A stretch of 64,000 bases of DNA from Halobacteria archaeon HArc-gm2 (GTDB lineage: Archaea > Halobacteriota > Halobacteria > Halobacteriales > Haloarculaceae). The notes below the pieces were generated by a model. It was not told where the DNA came from, did no database searches, and saw nothing but the letters and a program-made list of their open reading frames with translations. The stretch is taken from assembly GCA_025517465.1 (NCBI GenBank), contig JAOPKE010000001.1:744001-808000 (forward strand). The letters are read 5' to 3'. This document shows positions 7,809-16,647 of the stretch, one piece after another (within the stretch, counting starts at the first letter, position 1; each line of letters starts with the position of its first letter). The position numbers were made by a program, and so were the translations under genes.

Positions 7809-10800
7809 ATGAGTCAATGGCGGGGCCGCCTCGAAGAGAACCCCGAACTCGAGTCAGCCGCCGACTGGGTTACAGCCAACTACCATATCCCGGTCGTCGC
7901 ACTGTTGCTCGCGTTCATGCTGTGGAATCGGCTTCGGAGCGTCTCCAACTTCGTCGTCGACGGTGAGGTACTGTTTCACGGGAACGACGCCTGGTATCAC
8001 TATCGGTCAGTCTCCTACACGGTGCGGAACTGGCCGGCGACGATGCCGTTCGACCCGTGGACCTACTTCCCGTACGGCAACGCGTCGGGTCAGTTCGGGA
8101 CGCTGTTCGACCAGATAATCGCGACCGCCGCTCTCGTCGTGGGGCTCGGTTCCCCGAGTGACCAGACGGTCGCCTTGACCGTCCTCGTCGCCCCGGCATT
8201 CTTCGCCGCGGCGGCCGGCATCCCGACGTATGTCATCGGCCGACGCCTCGGCGGTCGGATCGGTGGCATCACCGCCGTCACCGTCCTCGCCTTCTCCGTC
8301 GGTTCCTTCTTCAACCGAAGTCGGGTCGGCTTCGCCGACCACCACGTCGCCGAGGCGCTGTTCCAGGCGCTCGGCATCCTGGCCGTGATGGTCGCGATCA
8401 CTGCCGCCCACCGCGAGAAACCGATCTACGAGCAAGTCGTCGAACGTGACTTCGGCACGCTCCGGCCGACGCTCCTCTGGAGTGCGCTCGCCGGGTTCGC
8501 GATTACGCTCTACCTCTGGGTCTGGCCCTTCGGCGTCCTCCTCATCGGTATCGTCGGCGTCTTCCTGCTCGTCCAGATGTGCCTCGAAGTGCTCCGCGGC
8601 GAGAGCCCGGAACACACCGCATTCGCCGGTGCGGTGATGCTGGCCGTCACGGGCGTCACGATACTCCCGTCGACGCAGACCGCTACGCTGACTGCCAGCG
8701 ATTATTCGATCCTTCATCCGCTCCTCGCGTTCGCCGTGGCTGGCGGTTGCGTATTCATGGCGTGGCTGGCTCGCGAGTGGGAAGACCGCGACCTCGACAG
8801 GACGCTCTACCCGGTGAGCGTCGGTGGGATCATCGCCGGCCTCGTCCTCCTGACGTGGCTCGTCCTTCCCGGCGTAATCGACTACTTCGTCAATCAATTT
8901 CTCCGAATCTTCGGACTGGGGTTCACGACGAGTCAGACGGGTGGGACCGTCGGCGAAGTCCAACCACTGGTCAACTGGGAGCGACAGGGCCTCGGCTACG
9001 GAATCCAGCAATTGTTCGACGCCTACGGGTTCGCCCTGTTCCTGGGTTTCCTTGGCGGTCTCGTCGTTCTTGCCCGCCACATCTGGGACGACCACATACC
9101 GGCCGAGCAACTGCTTATCGTTGTCTGGCTCGCCTTCATGACCGCGACGACGTTCACCCAGGCCCGGTTCCAGTACTACCTCGTGTTCCCGCTCGCGGTG
9201 TTGACGGGGTACGCGGTGAGCATCGTCGTCGGCTGGATCGACCTCGAACTGGACGGCGACGTGACGAACATCGAGGCGTACCAGGCCCTAACTATCGTCG
9301 CCATCCTCCTCGTCATCCTCGTCCCCATCGCACCGACGGCGGTGGCCGCAGGGTCCCCCAACCAGGGCTTCAACCACCCCGACGGCGACATCCGGGCGTG
9401 GAGTGAAGGTCTCGGCTGGATGGAAGAGAACACGCCCGAGGAGGGCGCATTCAACGGGAGCGACGGTAATCTGGACTACTACGGTACCTACTCGAAAACG
9501 GACGACTACGATTACGCGCAGGGAGAGTACGGCGTCCTCTCCTGGTGGGACTACGGGCACTGGATCACTACCATCGGCGAGCGGATTCCGAACGCCAACC
9601 CGTTCCAGCAAGGAACACGATCGGCAGCGAACTTCCTGATCGCGCCCAACGAGACGCAGGCCAACGACGTCCTCGACGAGATGGACGAGGACGACGCGAA
9701 GACCCGCTACGTCGTCATCGACTACAAGATGGTCGACACGTACTCCAACTACCGCGGGAAGTTCTTCGCACCCACGCAGTTCTACGACGAGGGCGACGTC
9801 ACCCTGGACGACTACACCCAGCGCATCTACTACAACCTCCAGAACGGCGCGTACTTCCGCCTCCAGTCACAGGAGTTCTACAACACGACGGCCGTCAGGC
9901 TCTACCAGCACCACGGGAGCGCCGTGGAGCCCGAACCGTACGTGATAGACTGGAGTCCGACGCAGGTGCAGAACGGCGCGACCGTCAACGCTGTTCCGCC
10001 ACAGGAGCCGAACTCCACGAGCAGTTTCCGCCAGTTCGATTCGATGGCAGACGCGCGGGCCTACGTCGCGAACGACAGCTCGGCACGGATCGGTGGCATC
10101 GGCGGCAAGCCGAGCCAGCGAGTCGAAGCGATGGAGCACTACCGACTCGTGGGAGCCAGCGACAGGTCAGCCACCACGAGCAACAACTACAACCGCGGTC
10201 TGCTCTCGACCGGACTGGCGCTGTTCGGCGACCAGGGAGCGACCGTAGTCCAGAACCGAGCGAACTGCAATAGTGACGTGACCGTACCCCAGCGTGGCGG
10301 CGGTTACGCCTGCCTCAGCCAGGGCGCCGCTGACTTCCTTCAGCCCACGGAACCCCGCTGGACGAAGGTCTTCGAGCGCGTCCCCGGTGCGACGATCGAG
10401 GGGACCGGCCCCGCGGACACGACCGTCCGCGGACAGGTCGAGATGCAGATGCCCGGTTCCGACGAGACGTTCACCTACCACCAGGTCGCCGAGACCGACG
10501 AGAACGGGGAGTTCACGATGACCGTCCCCTACTCCACGACCGGCTACGACGAGTGGGGTCCCGACGAGGGACACACCAACGTGAGCGTCCGGGCCAACTC
10601 CAGCTACCAGTTCCAGACCGCCACCCAGGCCGACAACGGAACCGTATACTCCTGGAGCGGAACGACCGACGTCAGCGAGGGCCAGGTCATCGGGAAGGAC
10701 GACTCGGTGTCGACTGTCGACATGGAGCGGTCAGAACTGTTCAACCCCAACGAGCAGGGCAACGAGTCCGACGGCTCGGAGAACGTGACGGCCGGGAACG

Positions 10801-10913
10801 AGACGGACGGCTCCGACGGCGATTCGACCAGCGACACGTCCGGTGACGAGACGACCGAGAGCGGGACGGACGCCAACACGACCGGATCGCTGGTTCCCGC
10901 CGCCAGAGACTAG
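7809..10913 (+). CDS. aglB: Dolichyl-phosphooligosaccharide-protein glycotransferase (STT3/AglB)
   Basis: A 1034-residue oligosaccharyltransferase. The N-terminal half has about 13 membrane segments. It carries the acidic loop motif HGNDAWYHYRS near residue 57 and RSRVGFADHHVAEA further on, matching the metal-binding acidic motifs of STT3 proteins. The diagnostic WWDYG is at 579-583, at the start of the external catalytic domain that recognises the Asn-X-Ser/Thr sequon. The last 60 residues or so are an acidic Ser/Thr/Asn-rich tail. It transfers the lipid-linked glycan to surface proteins such as S-layer, archaellin and pilin. The adjacent glycosyltransferases and flippase would supply its substrate. 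Confidence 0.97.
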   Translation: MSQWRGRLEENPELESAADWVTANYHIPVVALLLAFMLWNRLRSVSNFVVDGEVLFHGNDAWYHYRSVSYTVRNWPATMPFDPWTYFPYGNASGQFGTLFDQIIATAALVVGLGSPSDQTVALTVLVAPAFFAAAAGIPTYVIGRRLGGRIGGITAVTVLAFSVGSFFNRSRVGFADHHVAEALFQALGILAVMVAITAAHREKPIYEQVVERDFGTLRPTLLWSALAGFAITLYLWVWPFGVLLIGIVGVFLLVQMCLEVLRGESPEHTAFAGAVMLAVTGVTILPSTQTATLTASDYSILHPLLAFAVAGGCVFMAWLAREWEDRDLDRTLYPVSVGGIIAGLVLLTWLVLPGVIDYFVNQFLRIFGLGFTTSQTGGTVGEVQPLVNWERQGLGYGIQQLFDAYGFALFLGFLGGLVVLARHIWDDHIPAEQLLIVVWLAFMTATTFTQARFQYYLVFPLAVLTGYAVSIVVGWIDLELDGDVTNIEAYQALTIVAILLVILVPIAPTAVAAGSPNQGFNHPDGDIRAWSEGLGWMEENTPEEGAFNGSDGNLDYYGTYSKTDDYDYAQGEYGVLSWWDYGHWITTIGERIPNANPFQQGTRSAANFLIAPNETQANDVLDEMDEDDAKTRYVVIDYKMVDTYSNYRGKFFAPTQFYDEGDVTLDDYTQRIYYNLQNGAYFRLQSQEFYNTTAVRLYQHHGSAVEPEPYVIDWSPTQVQNGATVNAVPPQEPNSTSSFRQFDSMADARAYVANDSSARIGGIGGKPSQRVEAMEHYRLVGASDRSATTSNNYNRGLLSTGLALFGDQGATVVQNRANCNSDVTVPQRGGGYACLSQGAADFLQPTEPRWTKVFERVPGATIEGTGPADTTVRGQVEMQMPGSDETFTYHQVAETDENGEFTMTVPYSTTGYDEWGPDEGHTNVSVRANSSYQFQTATQADNGTVYSWSGTTDVSEGQVIGKDDSVSTVDMERSELFNPNEQGNESDGSENVTAGNETDGSDGDSTSDTSGDETTESGTDANTTGSLVPAARD

Positions 10914-10963
10914 TTCTGTTACACGAGGAGGTTGCTACCCTCGCCACCGACCGACGCTGGCAA

Positions 10964-11272
10964 TTACTTCTCGGCGACGCTCTCTCGACGCCACTCGACG
11001 AAGTCGGTGACGGCGTCCGATTCGTCGATCCGTTCGATCGGGACCACTTCGTAGGGGTGGCGCCGCTCCACCAGTTCGACGACGTCGTCGTAGCGGTCGG
11101 CAGTCGTCTTGACCATGAGGAGCGCCTCGTCTGCGAACTGTACCTCACCGTCCCAGCGGTACGTCGACGTACAGTTGACGCTGTTGACGCTCGCGGCCAG
11201 ACGCTTCTCGACGAGTGCTCGTGCGAGCGGTTCACTCTCCGAGAGCGGAACTGCGACCAGGGCTGTCGGCAT
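10964..11272 (-). CDS. cutA: CutA1 divalent-cation tolerance protein
   Basis: A 102-residue protein beginning MPTALVAVPLSESEPLARALVEKRLAASVN, with VNCTSTYRWDGEVQ, EALLMVKTT and HPYEVVPIERID in the usual CutA order. CutA proteins form very stable trimers with a ferredoxin-like fold and have been linked to copper or other divalent metal tolerance, although the biochemical role is unsettled. The length is normal for the family. It converges with aglB, with about 50 bp between the stops, and is probably transcribed alone. Confidence 0.93.
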   Translation of the reverse strand: MPTALVAVPLSESEPLARALVEKRLAASVNSVNCTSTYRWDGEVQFADEALLMVKTTADRYDDVVELVERRHPYEVVPIERIDESDAVTDFVEWRRESVAEK

Positions 11273-11367
11273 AGGCGGAGTATAGATGGCCCGGGGAAAA
11301 GAGGTCGAGGTAATCCGGGCAGTACCGCAGTTTCAGCGACGGTGGTCGCGAGAGCGCCGCGACGGGG

Positions 11368-11547
11368 TCACTCGGCCAGCGGGTTGTAGCTCCCGTTGAT
11401 GTCCCACTCGTGGAGACAGTACGGGTCGCCGATGAGTTTCTCACCGTCCTCGGAATCGATACGCCAGGTGGAGACGTCCTCGTCCCAGACGTCCCGTCGC
11501 CCGCATCGTTCGCAGGTCCGCTCGGTCGGTGGGACCACTTCGTTCAT
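11368..11547 (-). CDS. HEWD family small zinc-ribbon-like protein
   Basis: A 59-residue protein read from the ATG at 11547 to TGA at 11368. It begins MNEVVPPTERTCERCGRRDVW, continues with TWRIDSEDGEKLIGDPYCLHEWDINGSY and ends NPLAE. It has one CxxC pair and a third Cys before the HEWD tetrapeptide that names this haloarchaeal family. The family is widespread in haloarchaea but has no assigned function; the Cys pattern suggests a metal-binding or nucleic-acid-associated role. Confidence 0.85.
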   Translation of the reverse strand: MNEVVPPTERTCERCGRRDVWDEDVSTWRIDSEDGEKLIGDPYCLHEWDINGSYNPLAE

Positions 11548-11598
11548 ACCTACAAGGATCTCTCCAGGGGCTAATCAGCGTGCCGGTCCGGAGTCTCC

Positions 11599-12057
11599 TC
11601 ACTCGAACTGCGGGAGGTCGTCGGGACCGTCGTACTCGCTCTCCCAGTCGACGTACTCGTTCTCGAGCACCTCGCTCACGACGCCGCCGAGTTCCGCCAT
11701 GGCGGCGTTGATGCCCGAGACCGTGTCCCAGGAGTCGAGATCCGGGTGGATATCCCGTTCGCGCCAGTTCTCCGGGAGACCGGGGGCGTGATAGCCGACG
11801 CGGGTGGCGAAGGCGTCCCAGAAGAAGTCGAACTCGGCGATCAGGCCCAGGTCGAGGACGACGCCGAAGGCCGTCTCTGAGAGGTCCGTGCCGTCGGCCC
11901 ACTCCTCGAACGCCCGTTCCCAGGCGCCGTCCTCGAGAAACGATTCGAGTTCCTCGCGTCGGTACTCGGTCCCGTCGGGGTCGGCGTCGTCGTAGTCCGC
12001 CGCGTCCTGGGCGGGGTCGAGCGCCGGCGGCTCCGGAGCGTCAACGTCGAGAGGCAT
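11599..12057 (-). CDS. Conserved haloarchaeal-type hypothetical protein
   Basis: A 152-residue, strongly acidic soluble protein beginning MPLDVDAPEPPALDPAQDAADY. No catalytic motif or membrane segment is visible. The middle part (RAFEEWADGTDLSETAF and IAEFDFFWDAFATRVGYHAPGLPENW) is predicted mostly helical and rich in aromatic residues. Codon use and acidity match the neighbours, and no competing frame fits the region. It sits between the HEWD gene and a thioesterase on the same strand, but gaps of 51 and 82 bp give no strong operon signal. Function unknown. Confidence 0.75.
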   Translation of the reverse strand: MPLDVDAPEPPALDPAQDAADYDDADPDGTEYRREELESFLEDGAWERAFEEWADGTDLSETAFGVVLDLGLIAEFDFFWDAFATRVGYHAPGLPENWRERDIHPDLDSWDTVSGINAAMAELGGVVSEVLENEYVDWESEYDGPDDLPQFE

Positions 12058-12139
12058 GTCCGAAGAGATGGTCGGTGTCGGGAAAAGGGTACCCGTTAGC
12101 AGGGTTCGAGAACGACGGACTCTGGCCGCCGGTACCGGC

Positions 12140-12583
12140 TCACCGGTCAGCGTGTTCTGCGACTGCCTGCTCGTGGAGTTCGCGGCCTCGCTCGGAGTCG
12201 ACGGTCAACTCGGCGACAGGCGTCGGATCGCCGTCCTCGTCGACGGCGACGTAGACGGAGTAGGATTCGGTCGTCGGGACGCGGTCGCCCGTCCGCGGAT
12301 CCTCGCGAAACGTCTCCAGGCGAACCTGGACGCTCGTCCGCCCGGCGTCGAAGACGTACGCCCGGATCAGTGCCACGTCACCGACCGAGATCGGCCGCTT
12401 GAAGTTCACCTGGTCCATCCGGGCGGTGACGCAGTTCTCGCCGGAGAAACGCATCGCCGAGAGCGCACCGAGTTCGTCCATCCACTTGAGAACGTTGCCA
12501 CCGTGGGTCGTCTGGAGGTTGTTCGCGTGGTTGGGCTGGACCAGCCAGCGGTTCTCGATGTACGTGTCTATCAGATCCGGCAT
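12140..12583 (-). CDS. Acyl-CoA thioesterase, hotdog fold
   Basis: A 147-residue protein. The core NLQTTHGGNVLKWMDELGALSA matches the acyl-CoA thioesterase branch of hotdog-fold enzymes (cytosolic BACH/YciA type): HGG begins the hotdog helix and the acidic residues of MDE are the expected catalytic positions. VNFKRPISVGDVALIRAYV is the second conserved strand pair. It hydrolyses acyl-CoA to free acid and CoA. The ATG at 12583 is chosen because upstream in-frame sequence looks unlike the family. The chain-length preference is unknown. Confidence 0.88.
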   Translation of the reverse strand: MPDLIDTYIENRWLVQPNHANNLQTTHGGNVLKWMDELGALSAMRFSGENCVTARMDQVNFKRPISVGDVALIRAYVFDAGRTSVQVRLETFREDPRTGDRVPTTESYSVYVAVDEDGDPTPVAELTVDSERGRELHEQAVAEHADR

Positions 12584-12671
12584 AGCGACGAGTTTCCGAT
12601 GGGAACGAAAGAGTGTATCGACCGCGAAAGAGGAAGACAGAATCGTGTGACTGCGCCGAGCGAAACAGTGG

Positions 12672-12947
12672 TCAGGCGGTGACGTACTGGGCTTCCCAGT
12701 CCTGTCGTGCCGACAGCTCACGCCGACCACGGCTGGTGAGCGTGTAGAAGTTCGTCCGGCGGTCGCGCTGGCCCTTCTCGACCATCCCCTTCTCGACGAG
12801 TGTGTCCAGGTTGGGGTAGAGTCGACCGTGATTGACCTCGCTCTCGTAGTAGTCCTCGAGTTCTTCCTTGATAGCGAGTCCGTGGGGTTCTTCGAGGCCC
12901 GCGATGACGTACAACAGATCACGCTGGAATCCAGTTAGATCGTACAT
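12672..12947 (-). CDS. PadR family transcriptional regulator
   Basis: A 91-residue winged-helix regulator starting MYDLTGFQRDLLYVIAGLEEPHGLAIKEEL, followed by HGRLYPNLDTLVEKGMVEKG and RRTNFYTLTSRGRREL. This is the compact PadR form common in haloarchaea. A TTG at 12956 would add three residues, but the ATG at 12947 matches the family start. An 8-bp inverted repeat at 12985-13013 lies just upstream and is a good operator candidate, so autoregulation is likely. The divergent gene beyond the operator encodes a TraB-like membrane protein, which may be co-controlled. The ligand is unknown. Confidence 0.9.
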   Translation of the reverse strand: MYDLTGFQRDLLYVIAGLEEPHGLAIKEELEDYYESEVNHGRLYPNLDTLVEKGMVEKGQRDRRTNFYTLTSRGRRELSARQDWEAQYVTA

Positions 12948-12984
12948 GGTAACCAACTAGGTATAAGATCTCCGTATATATCAC

Positions 12985-13013
12985 GTTATCTGAGACGATA
13001 GAAACCAGATAAC
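12985..13013. promoter_or_regulatory. Inverted repeat, likely PadR operator
   Basis: GTTATCTG at 12985-12992 and CAGATAAC at 13006-13013 form perfect 8-bp arms with a 13-bp spacer, so equivalent bases are 21 bp apart, two helical turns. It lies 38 bp upstream of the PadR start, next to the AT-rich GTATATATCAC (12974-12984) that could be the padR TATA region. The geometry suits a dimeric winged-helix repressor. Confidence 0.55.
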
Positions 13014-13186
13014 CCCAACGTTATCGTCCAGTGTGGCACCGAACGCGTTCGCTCAAGGCGGTGAAAGACGTGTTTTCGAATTGTTATTACTGACATACAG
13101 TCCGCGAGCACGCACACCGCCCCTTCGTCGTCCCTGGCGCTTCCCGTCCCGACAACGATAACAGGGGTGAATGAGTAGCGAGGGTG

Positions 13187-14734
13187 ATGACCGAACCCGC
13201 CGAGTCCGGCCGGGACCTGCCGCCCCAGGGTGGGGGAGAGGGCAGCGTCACGGTCGTGGGCACGGCCCACGTCTCCCAGGACAGCGTCGACGAGGTCGAA
13301 GAGACGATCGAATCCCGCCGGCCGGACGTCGTCGCCGTCGAACTCGACGAGGGCCGGTACAAGCAGATGAAAGGCGAGGCGCCGGAGGACCTGGACGCCA
13401 GCGACATGTTGCGGGGGAACACCGTCTTCCAGTTCCTGGCCTACTGGATGCTCTCGTACGTCCAGACCCGTCTCGGCGACCGCTTCGACATCTCCCCGGG
13501 GGCGGACATGCTCGCCGGCGTCGAGACCGCCGAACGACTCGGTCTCGGCGTCGCCCTCGTCGACAGGGAGATCCAGACCACCGTACAGCGATTCTGGGCG
13601 CGACTGACCCTCAAGGAGAAACTCGTCCTCGTGGGGAGTCTGCTCGCCGAATTCGACGACCCGCGAGTCGTCGGGACCGGGCTGGGGATGGCCATCGGAC
13701 TGGTGGTCGGCGTCGCCGCCGAATCTATCGCCGGTCCGGTCCTCCTCCCCGCCGGCGCGTGGGCGGGTGGAACGCTCCCGGCGATACCGCTACTCGGTGG
13801 GCTCGCTATCGCCGCCGCGGACTTTCTGATCGTCGCGCTCGGAATCGGTCTCGTCGTCGGGATCCCCATCGCACTCTTGCTGACGTCGCTGGGCGGCGAC
13901 GAGGACATGGAGGAGTTCGACATGTCCGACCTCACCGACGGCGACGTCGTCAGCGCCATGATGGAGGAGTTCCGCCGGTTCTCGCCGGGCGGCGCCGAGG
14001 CGCTCATCGACGAGCGCGACGCCTACATCGCTCACCGACTCGTCGCGCTTCGTGAGGCTGGCTACGACGTCGTCGCCGTCGTCGGTGCGGGCCACCAGGA
14101 GGGCATCGAACGATACCTCGCCGACCCGGCCTCGCTGCCGCCGATGGACTCACTCGTCGGGCAGGAGGAAAGCGGTCGATTCTCGGTCTACAAGATCGTC
14201 GGCTACGCTATCACGCTCGCGTTCCTGGCCTTCTTCGTCCTGCTCGCGCTCGGCGGCGCGAGCCAGCAGTGGCTGCTCGAACTGTTCGCCGCGTGGTTCG
14301 TGGTGAACGCCGTGTGCGCGGGCGGACTGGCGCTCGTCGCGGGCGCCCGCTGGACGAGCGCGGCCGTCGGCGGCGGCATCGCCTGGATGACGAGCGTCAA
14401 TCCACTGCTCGCTCCTGGCTGGTTCGCCGGCTACGTCGAACTCAGGTACCAGGACGTCAGCGTCGCCGACATCGCGACCCTCAACGAGATTCTCGACGAC
14501 CAGGAGTTACCCATTCTGGAGCTGATCCGGCAGATGCGCGAGGTTCCCCTCTTTCGCCTCATCATGGTCGTCGCACTCACGAACGTCGGGAGCATGATCG
14601 CGAGCTTGATCGTCTTCCCGGCTATCCTGCCGTGGCTGTCGGCGCCCATCGGCGGCGTCGAGGCGATGGGCGGATTGCTCCTCGAGGGTGCCCGGACCGG
14701 TGCCGACGTCATCTGGTCCGCGGTGAGCGGATGA
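13187..14734 (+). CDS. TraB/PrgY family membrane protein
   Basis: A 515-residue protein. The N-terminal domain carries VTVVGTAHVSQDSVDEVEE (the GTAH motif), RPDVVAVELDEGRY and, after residue 280, VAVVGAGHQEGIERYL. These are the conserved His/Glu motifs of the TraB/PrgY family, which is related to putative metal-dependent peptidases and pheromone-shutdown proteins. A hydrophobic insertion in the middle and a C-terminal bundle of membrane segments follow. ATG 13187 is preferred to GTG 13184. Its stop overlaps the start of an M50 peptidase gene (ATGA), so the two are translationally coupled. Substrates are unknown. Confidence 0.88.
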   Translation: MTEPAESGRDLPPQGGGEGSVTVVGTAHVSQDSVDEVEETIESRRPDVVAVELDEGRYKQMKGEAPEDLDASDMLRGNTVFQFLAYWMLSYVQTRLGDRFDISPGADMLAGVETAERLGLGVALVDREIQTTVQRFWARLTLKEKLVLVGSLLAEFDDPRVVGTGLGMAIGLVVGVAAESIAGPVLLPAGAWAGGTLPAIPLLGGLAIAAADFLIVALGIGLVVGIPIALLLTSLGGDEDMEEFDMSDLTDGDVVSAMMEEFRRFSPGGAEALIDERDAYIAHRLVALREAGYDVVAVVGAGHQEGIERYLADPASLPPMDSLVGQEESGRFSVYKIVGYAITLAFLAFFVLLALGGASQQWLLELFAAWFVVNAVCAGGLALVAGARWTSAAVGGGIAWMTSVNPLLAPGWFAGYVELRYQDVSVADIATLNEILDDQELPILELIRQMREVPLFRLIMVVALTNVGSMIASLIVFPAILPWLSAPIGGVEAMGGLLLEGARTGADVIWSAVSG

Positions 14735-15348
14735 ACTTCAGCGCTCCCGAACTCCGGGACCTCGCCGTGGCGTGGGTCACGCTCGGCGTCGCCTTCACCG
14801 TGTTACTCGAACGTGCTGGGATCCAGAGCGCGCTCCGGGGCAACGTGGCCAGCGTCGCCGGGGAACTCGGCTCGACGTTCGCCGTTTCGATGGTCACGGT
14901 CGGCGTCGGCTTCCTCTTCCACGAACTCGCCCACAAAGTCGTCGCCGTCCAGTTCGGGCAGGTCGCCGAGTTCCGGGCCGATTACAGCATGCTGTTCGTC
15001 GCCGTCGTCGGGGCGTTCATGGGCTTTCTCTTCGCCGCGCCCGGCGCCGTCCACCACCGCGGGCGGATTACGCCCAGGGAACACGGCCTCATCGCCGTCG
15101 CCGGCCCGGTGACGAACCTCGTCTTCGGCGCCGTGTTCGTCGGCGCGTGGCTCGTCGCGCCGTCGGGGATACTCTCCGAAATCGCCTGGTTCGGACTGTT
15201 GATCAACTTCCTCCTGGCGGGGTTCAACATGATCCCGTTCGGCCCGCTCGACGGCAAGACGGTGCTGGACTGGAGCAAGGGAGCCTACGCCGTGGTGGCG
15301 CTCCCGAGTTTCGCCCTCGCCGCGCTGGTCGTGTTCGCCATCTTCTGA
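14731..15348 (+). CDS. M50-family (site-2 type) membrane metalloprotease
   Basis: A 205-residue integral membrane protein with the zinc-binding HELAH at about residues 67-71 (FLFHELAHKVVAVQFG) in a membrane segment. The second family motif NMIPFGPLDGKTVLDWSKG lies near the C-terminus, where the Asp completes the zinc site. It is a minimal M50 protease without PDZ or CBS domains. The 4-bp ATGA overlap with the TraB-like gene indicates that the two products are made together, possibly acting on the same membrane proteins. No substrate is apparent. Confidence 0.9.
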   Translation: MNFSAPELRDLAVAWVTLGVAFTVLLERAGIQSALRGNVASVAGELGSTFAVSMVTVGVGFLFHELAHKVVAVQFGQVAEFRADYSMLFVAVVGAFMGFLFAAPGAVHHRGRITPREHGLIAVAGPVTNLVFGAVFVGAWLVAPSGILSEIAWFGLLINFLLAGFNMIPFGPLDGKTVLDWSKGAYAVVALPSFALAALVVFAIF

Positions 15349-15399
15349 CCGCCGTCGGCGAGCGAGAAGCTTTTTGATCGCGCTCTCCCCACTCGTGGT

Positions 15400-16605
15400 A
15401 TGGAGTACCGTCCCGTCCCGGAATCCCGTCTCCAGGCGTTCGAAAACGTCGCACACTACGCGTTCTCCCCCGAGGAACAACCGGACGAGAGTGACCGAGT
15501 AGCGGACCCGTCCAAGCAGTTCGGTGAGCCCCGGGCCATCTTCGAGGGGGGCGAACTGACCGCGATTTGCCGGCTCCTCGAGTTCGAGGCACGCTGCCGA
15601 GGCGAGTGGCTCTCGCTCGGCGGACTCAGGGCCGTCGCGACGCCGCCGGAGTATCGACGGGACGGGCGCGCGGCGACGTTGCTTCGGCAGTCCCTCGGCG
15701 AGTTCGTCGAGCGCGACATCCCCCTCGTCGCGCTGTGGCCGTTCGACCACGACTTCTACGCCAGTGCTGGCTGGGCCAGCGCCGGCAAACACGCGACGTA
15801 CCGGTTCCCGCCCGACGCGCTGGAACCGGTCGCCGCGAACGAGACGGGGCGCCTCTTCCGTCCGTCCCCGGACGACTGGGAACGCCTCCGTCGGGTGAAT
15901 CAGGCCGACGGCGAGGAGACGTCGCTCACACTCCGGCGGACCGAGCACTGGTGGCGCCACCGCGTGTTCGAACAGTCCGGGACCAGCCGCCACGTCTACG
16001 CGTGGGAACGTGACGGTACCGTGGAGAGCTACGTCGTGTACACCGTCGCTGGTGGCGAAGACGACCGGACGCTCACCGTTCACGACGTCGCGGCGGTGGA
16101 CGACAGGGCGTTCCGCCACGTCTGCTGGCTCCTCTTCACGCACGATTCCCAGGTCGAGAGCGTCGAACTGCCAGGTGACCCCAGCCACGCGCCCGGCGAG
16201 CTACTGGACCGGGTCGCCGCGCCGGAGACCGTCACCTGTGAACTGGACCACGGGGCGATGGTCCGCGTCGCCGACGTGCCGACTGCGCTCGAAGCCATCC
16301 CGTATCCCGACGACGTCGCCACCGAGTTCGTCCTCGACGTCGAAGACGGGCTGGTCGACTGGAACGACGCCACCTTCCACGTCGCCATCGAGGACGGCGA
16401 CGCCCGATGCCGCCGCGGCGAGAACGCGAACGAATCGGCACACGTGTCGGTGTCCGTCGGCACCCTCTCACAGTTGGTCGTCGGCTACGGCACCGTCGAG
16501 CGCGCACAGCGGGCCGGTGACCTGGTGATTCACGACGACGAACTCGTAGAGGCGCTCGACCGGGCCTTCCACCCACGCCCCGTCGAACTCTCGGAGTTCT
16601 TCTGA
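15400..16605 (+). CDS. Eis-like GNAT N-acetyltransferase
   Basis: A 401-residue protein with the layout of the enhanced-intracellular-survival (Eis) group. The N-terminal GNAT domain has LGGLRAVATPPEYRRDGRAATLL, in which YRRDGRA is the acetyl-CoA loop, and FYASAGWASAG. A second GNAT-like domain follows, then a C-terminal SCP2-like domain (from about 300, ending VELSEFF) that supplies the carboxylate typical of the family. Bacterial relatives acetylate amines, including aminoglycosides; the archaeal substrate is unknown. A T-rich GCTTTTTGATC about 30 bp upstream is a reasonable promoter. Confidence 0.87.
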   Translation: MEYRPVPESRLQAFENVAHYAFSPEEQPDESDRVADPSKQFGEPRAIFEGGELTAICRLLEFEARCRGEWLSLGGLRAVATPPEYRRDGRAATLLRQSLGEFVERDIPLVALWPFDHDFYASAGWASAGKHATYRFPPDALEPVAANETGRLFRPSPDDWERLRRVNQADGEETSLTLRRTEHWWRHRVFEQSGTSRHVYAWERDGTVESYVVYTVAGGEDDRTLTVHDVAAVDDRAFRHVCWLLFTHDSQVESVELPGDPSHAPGELLDRVAAPETVTCELDHGAMVRVADVPTALEAIPYPDDVATEFVLDVEDGLVDWNDATFHVAIEDGDARCRRGENANESAHVSVSVGTLSQLVVGYGTVERAQRAGDLVIHDDELVEALDRAFHPRPVELSEFF

Positions 16606-16647
16606 CGAAACGGAGCCCTTTTGCCCGCGCCGCGCACCCTCACGCAC

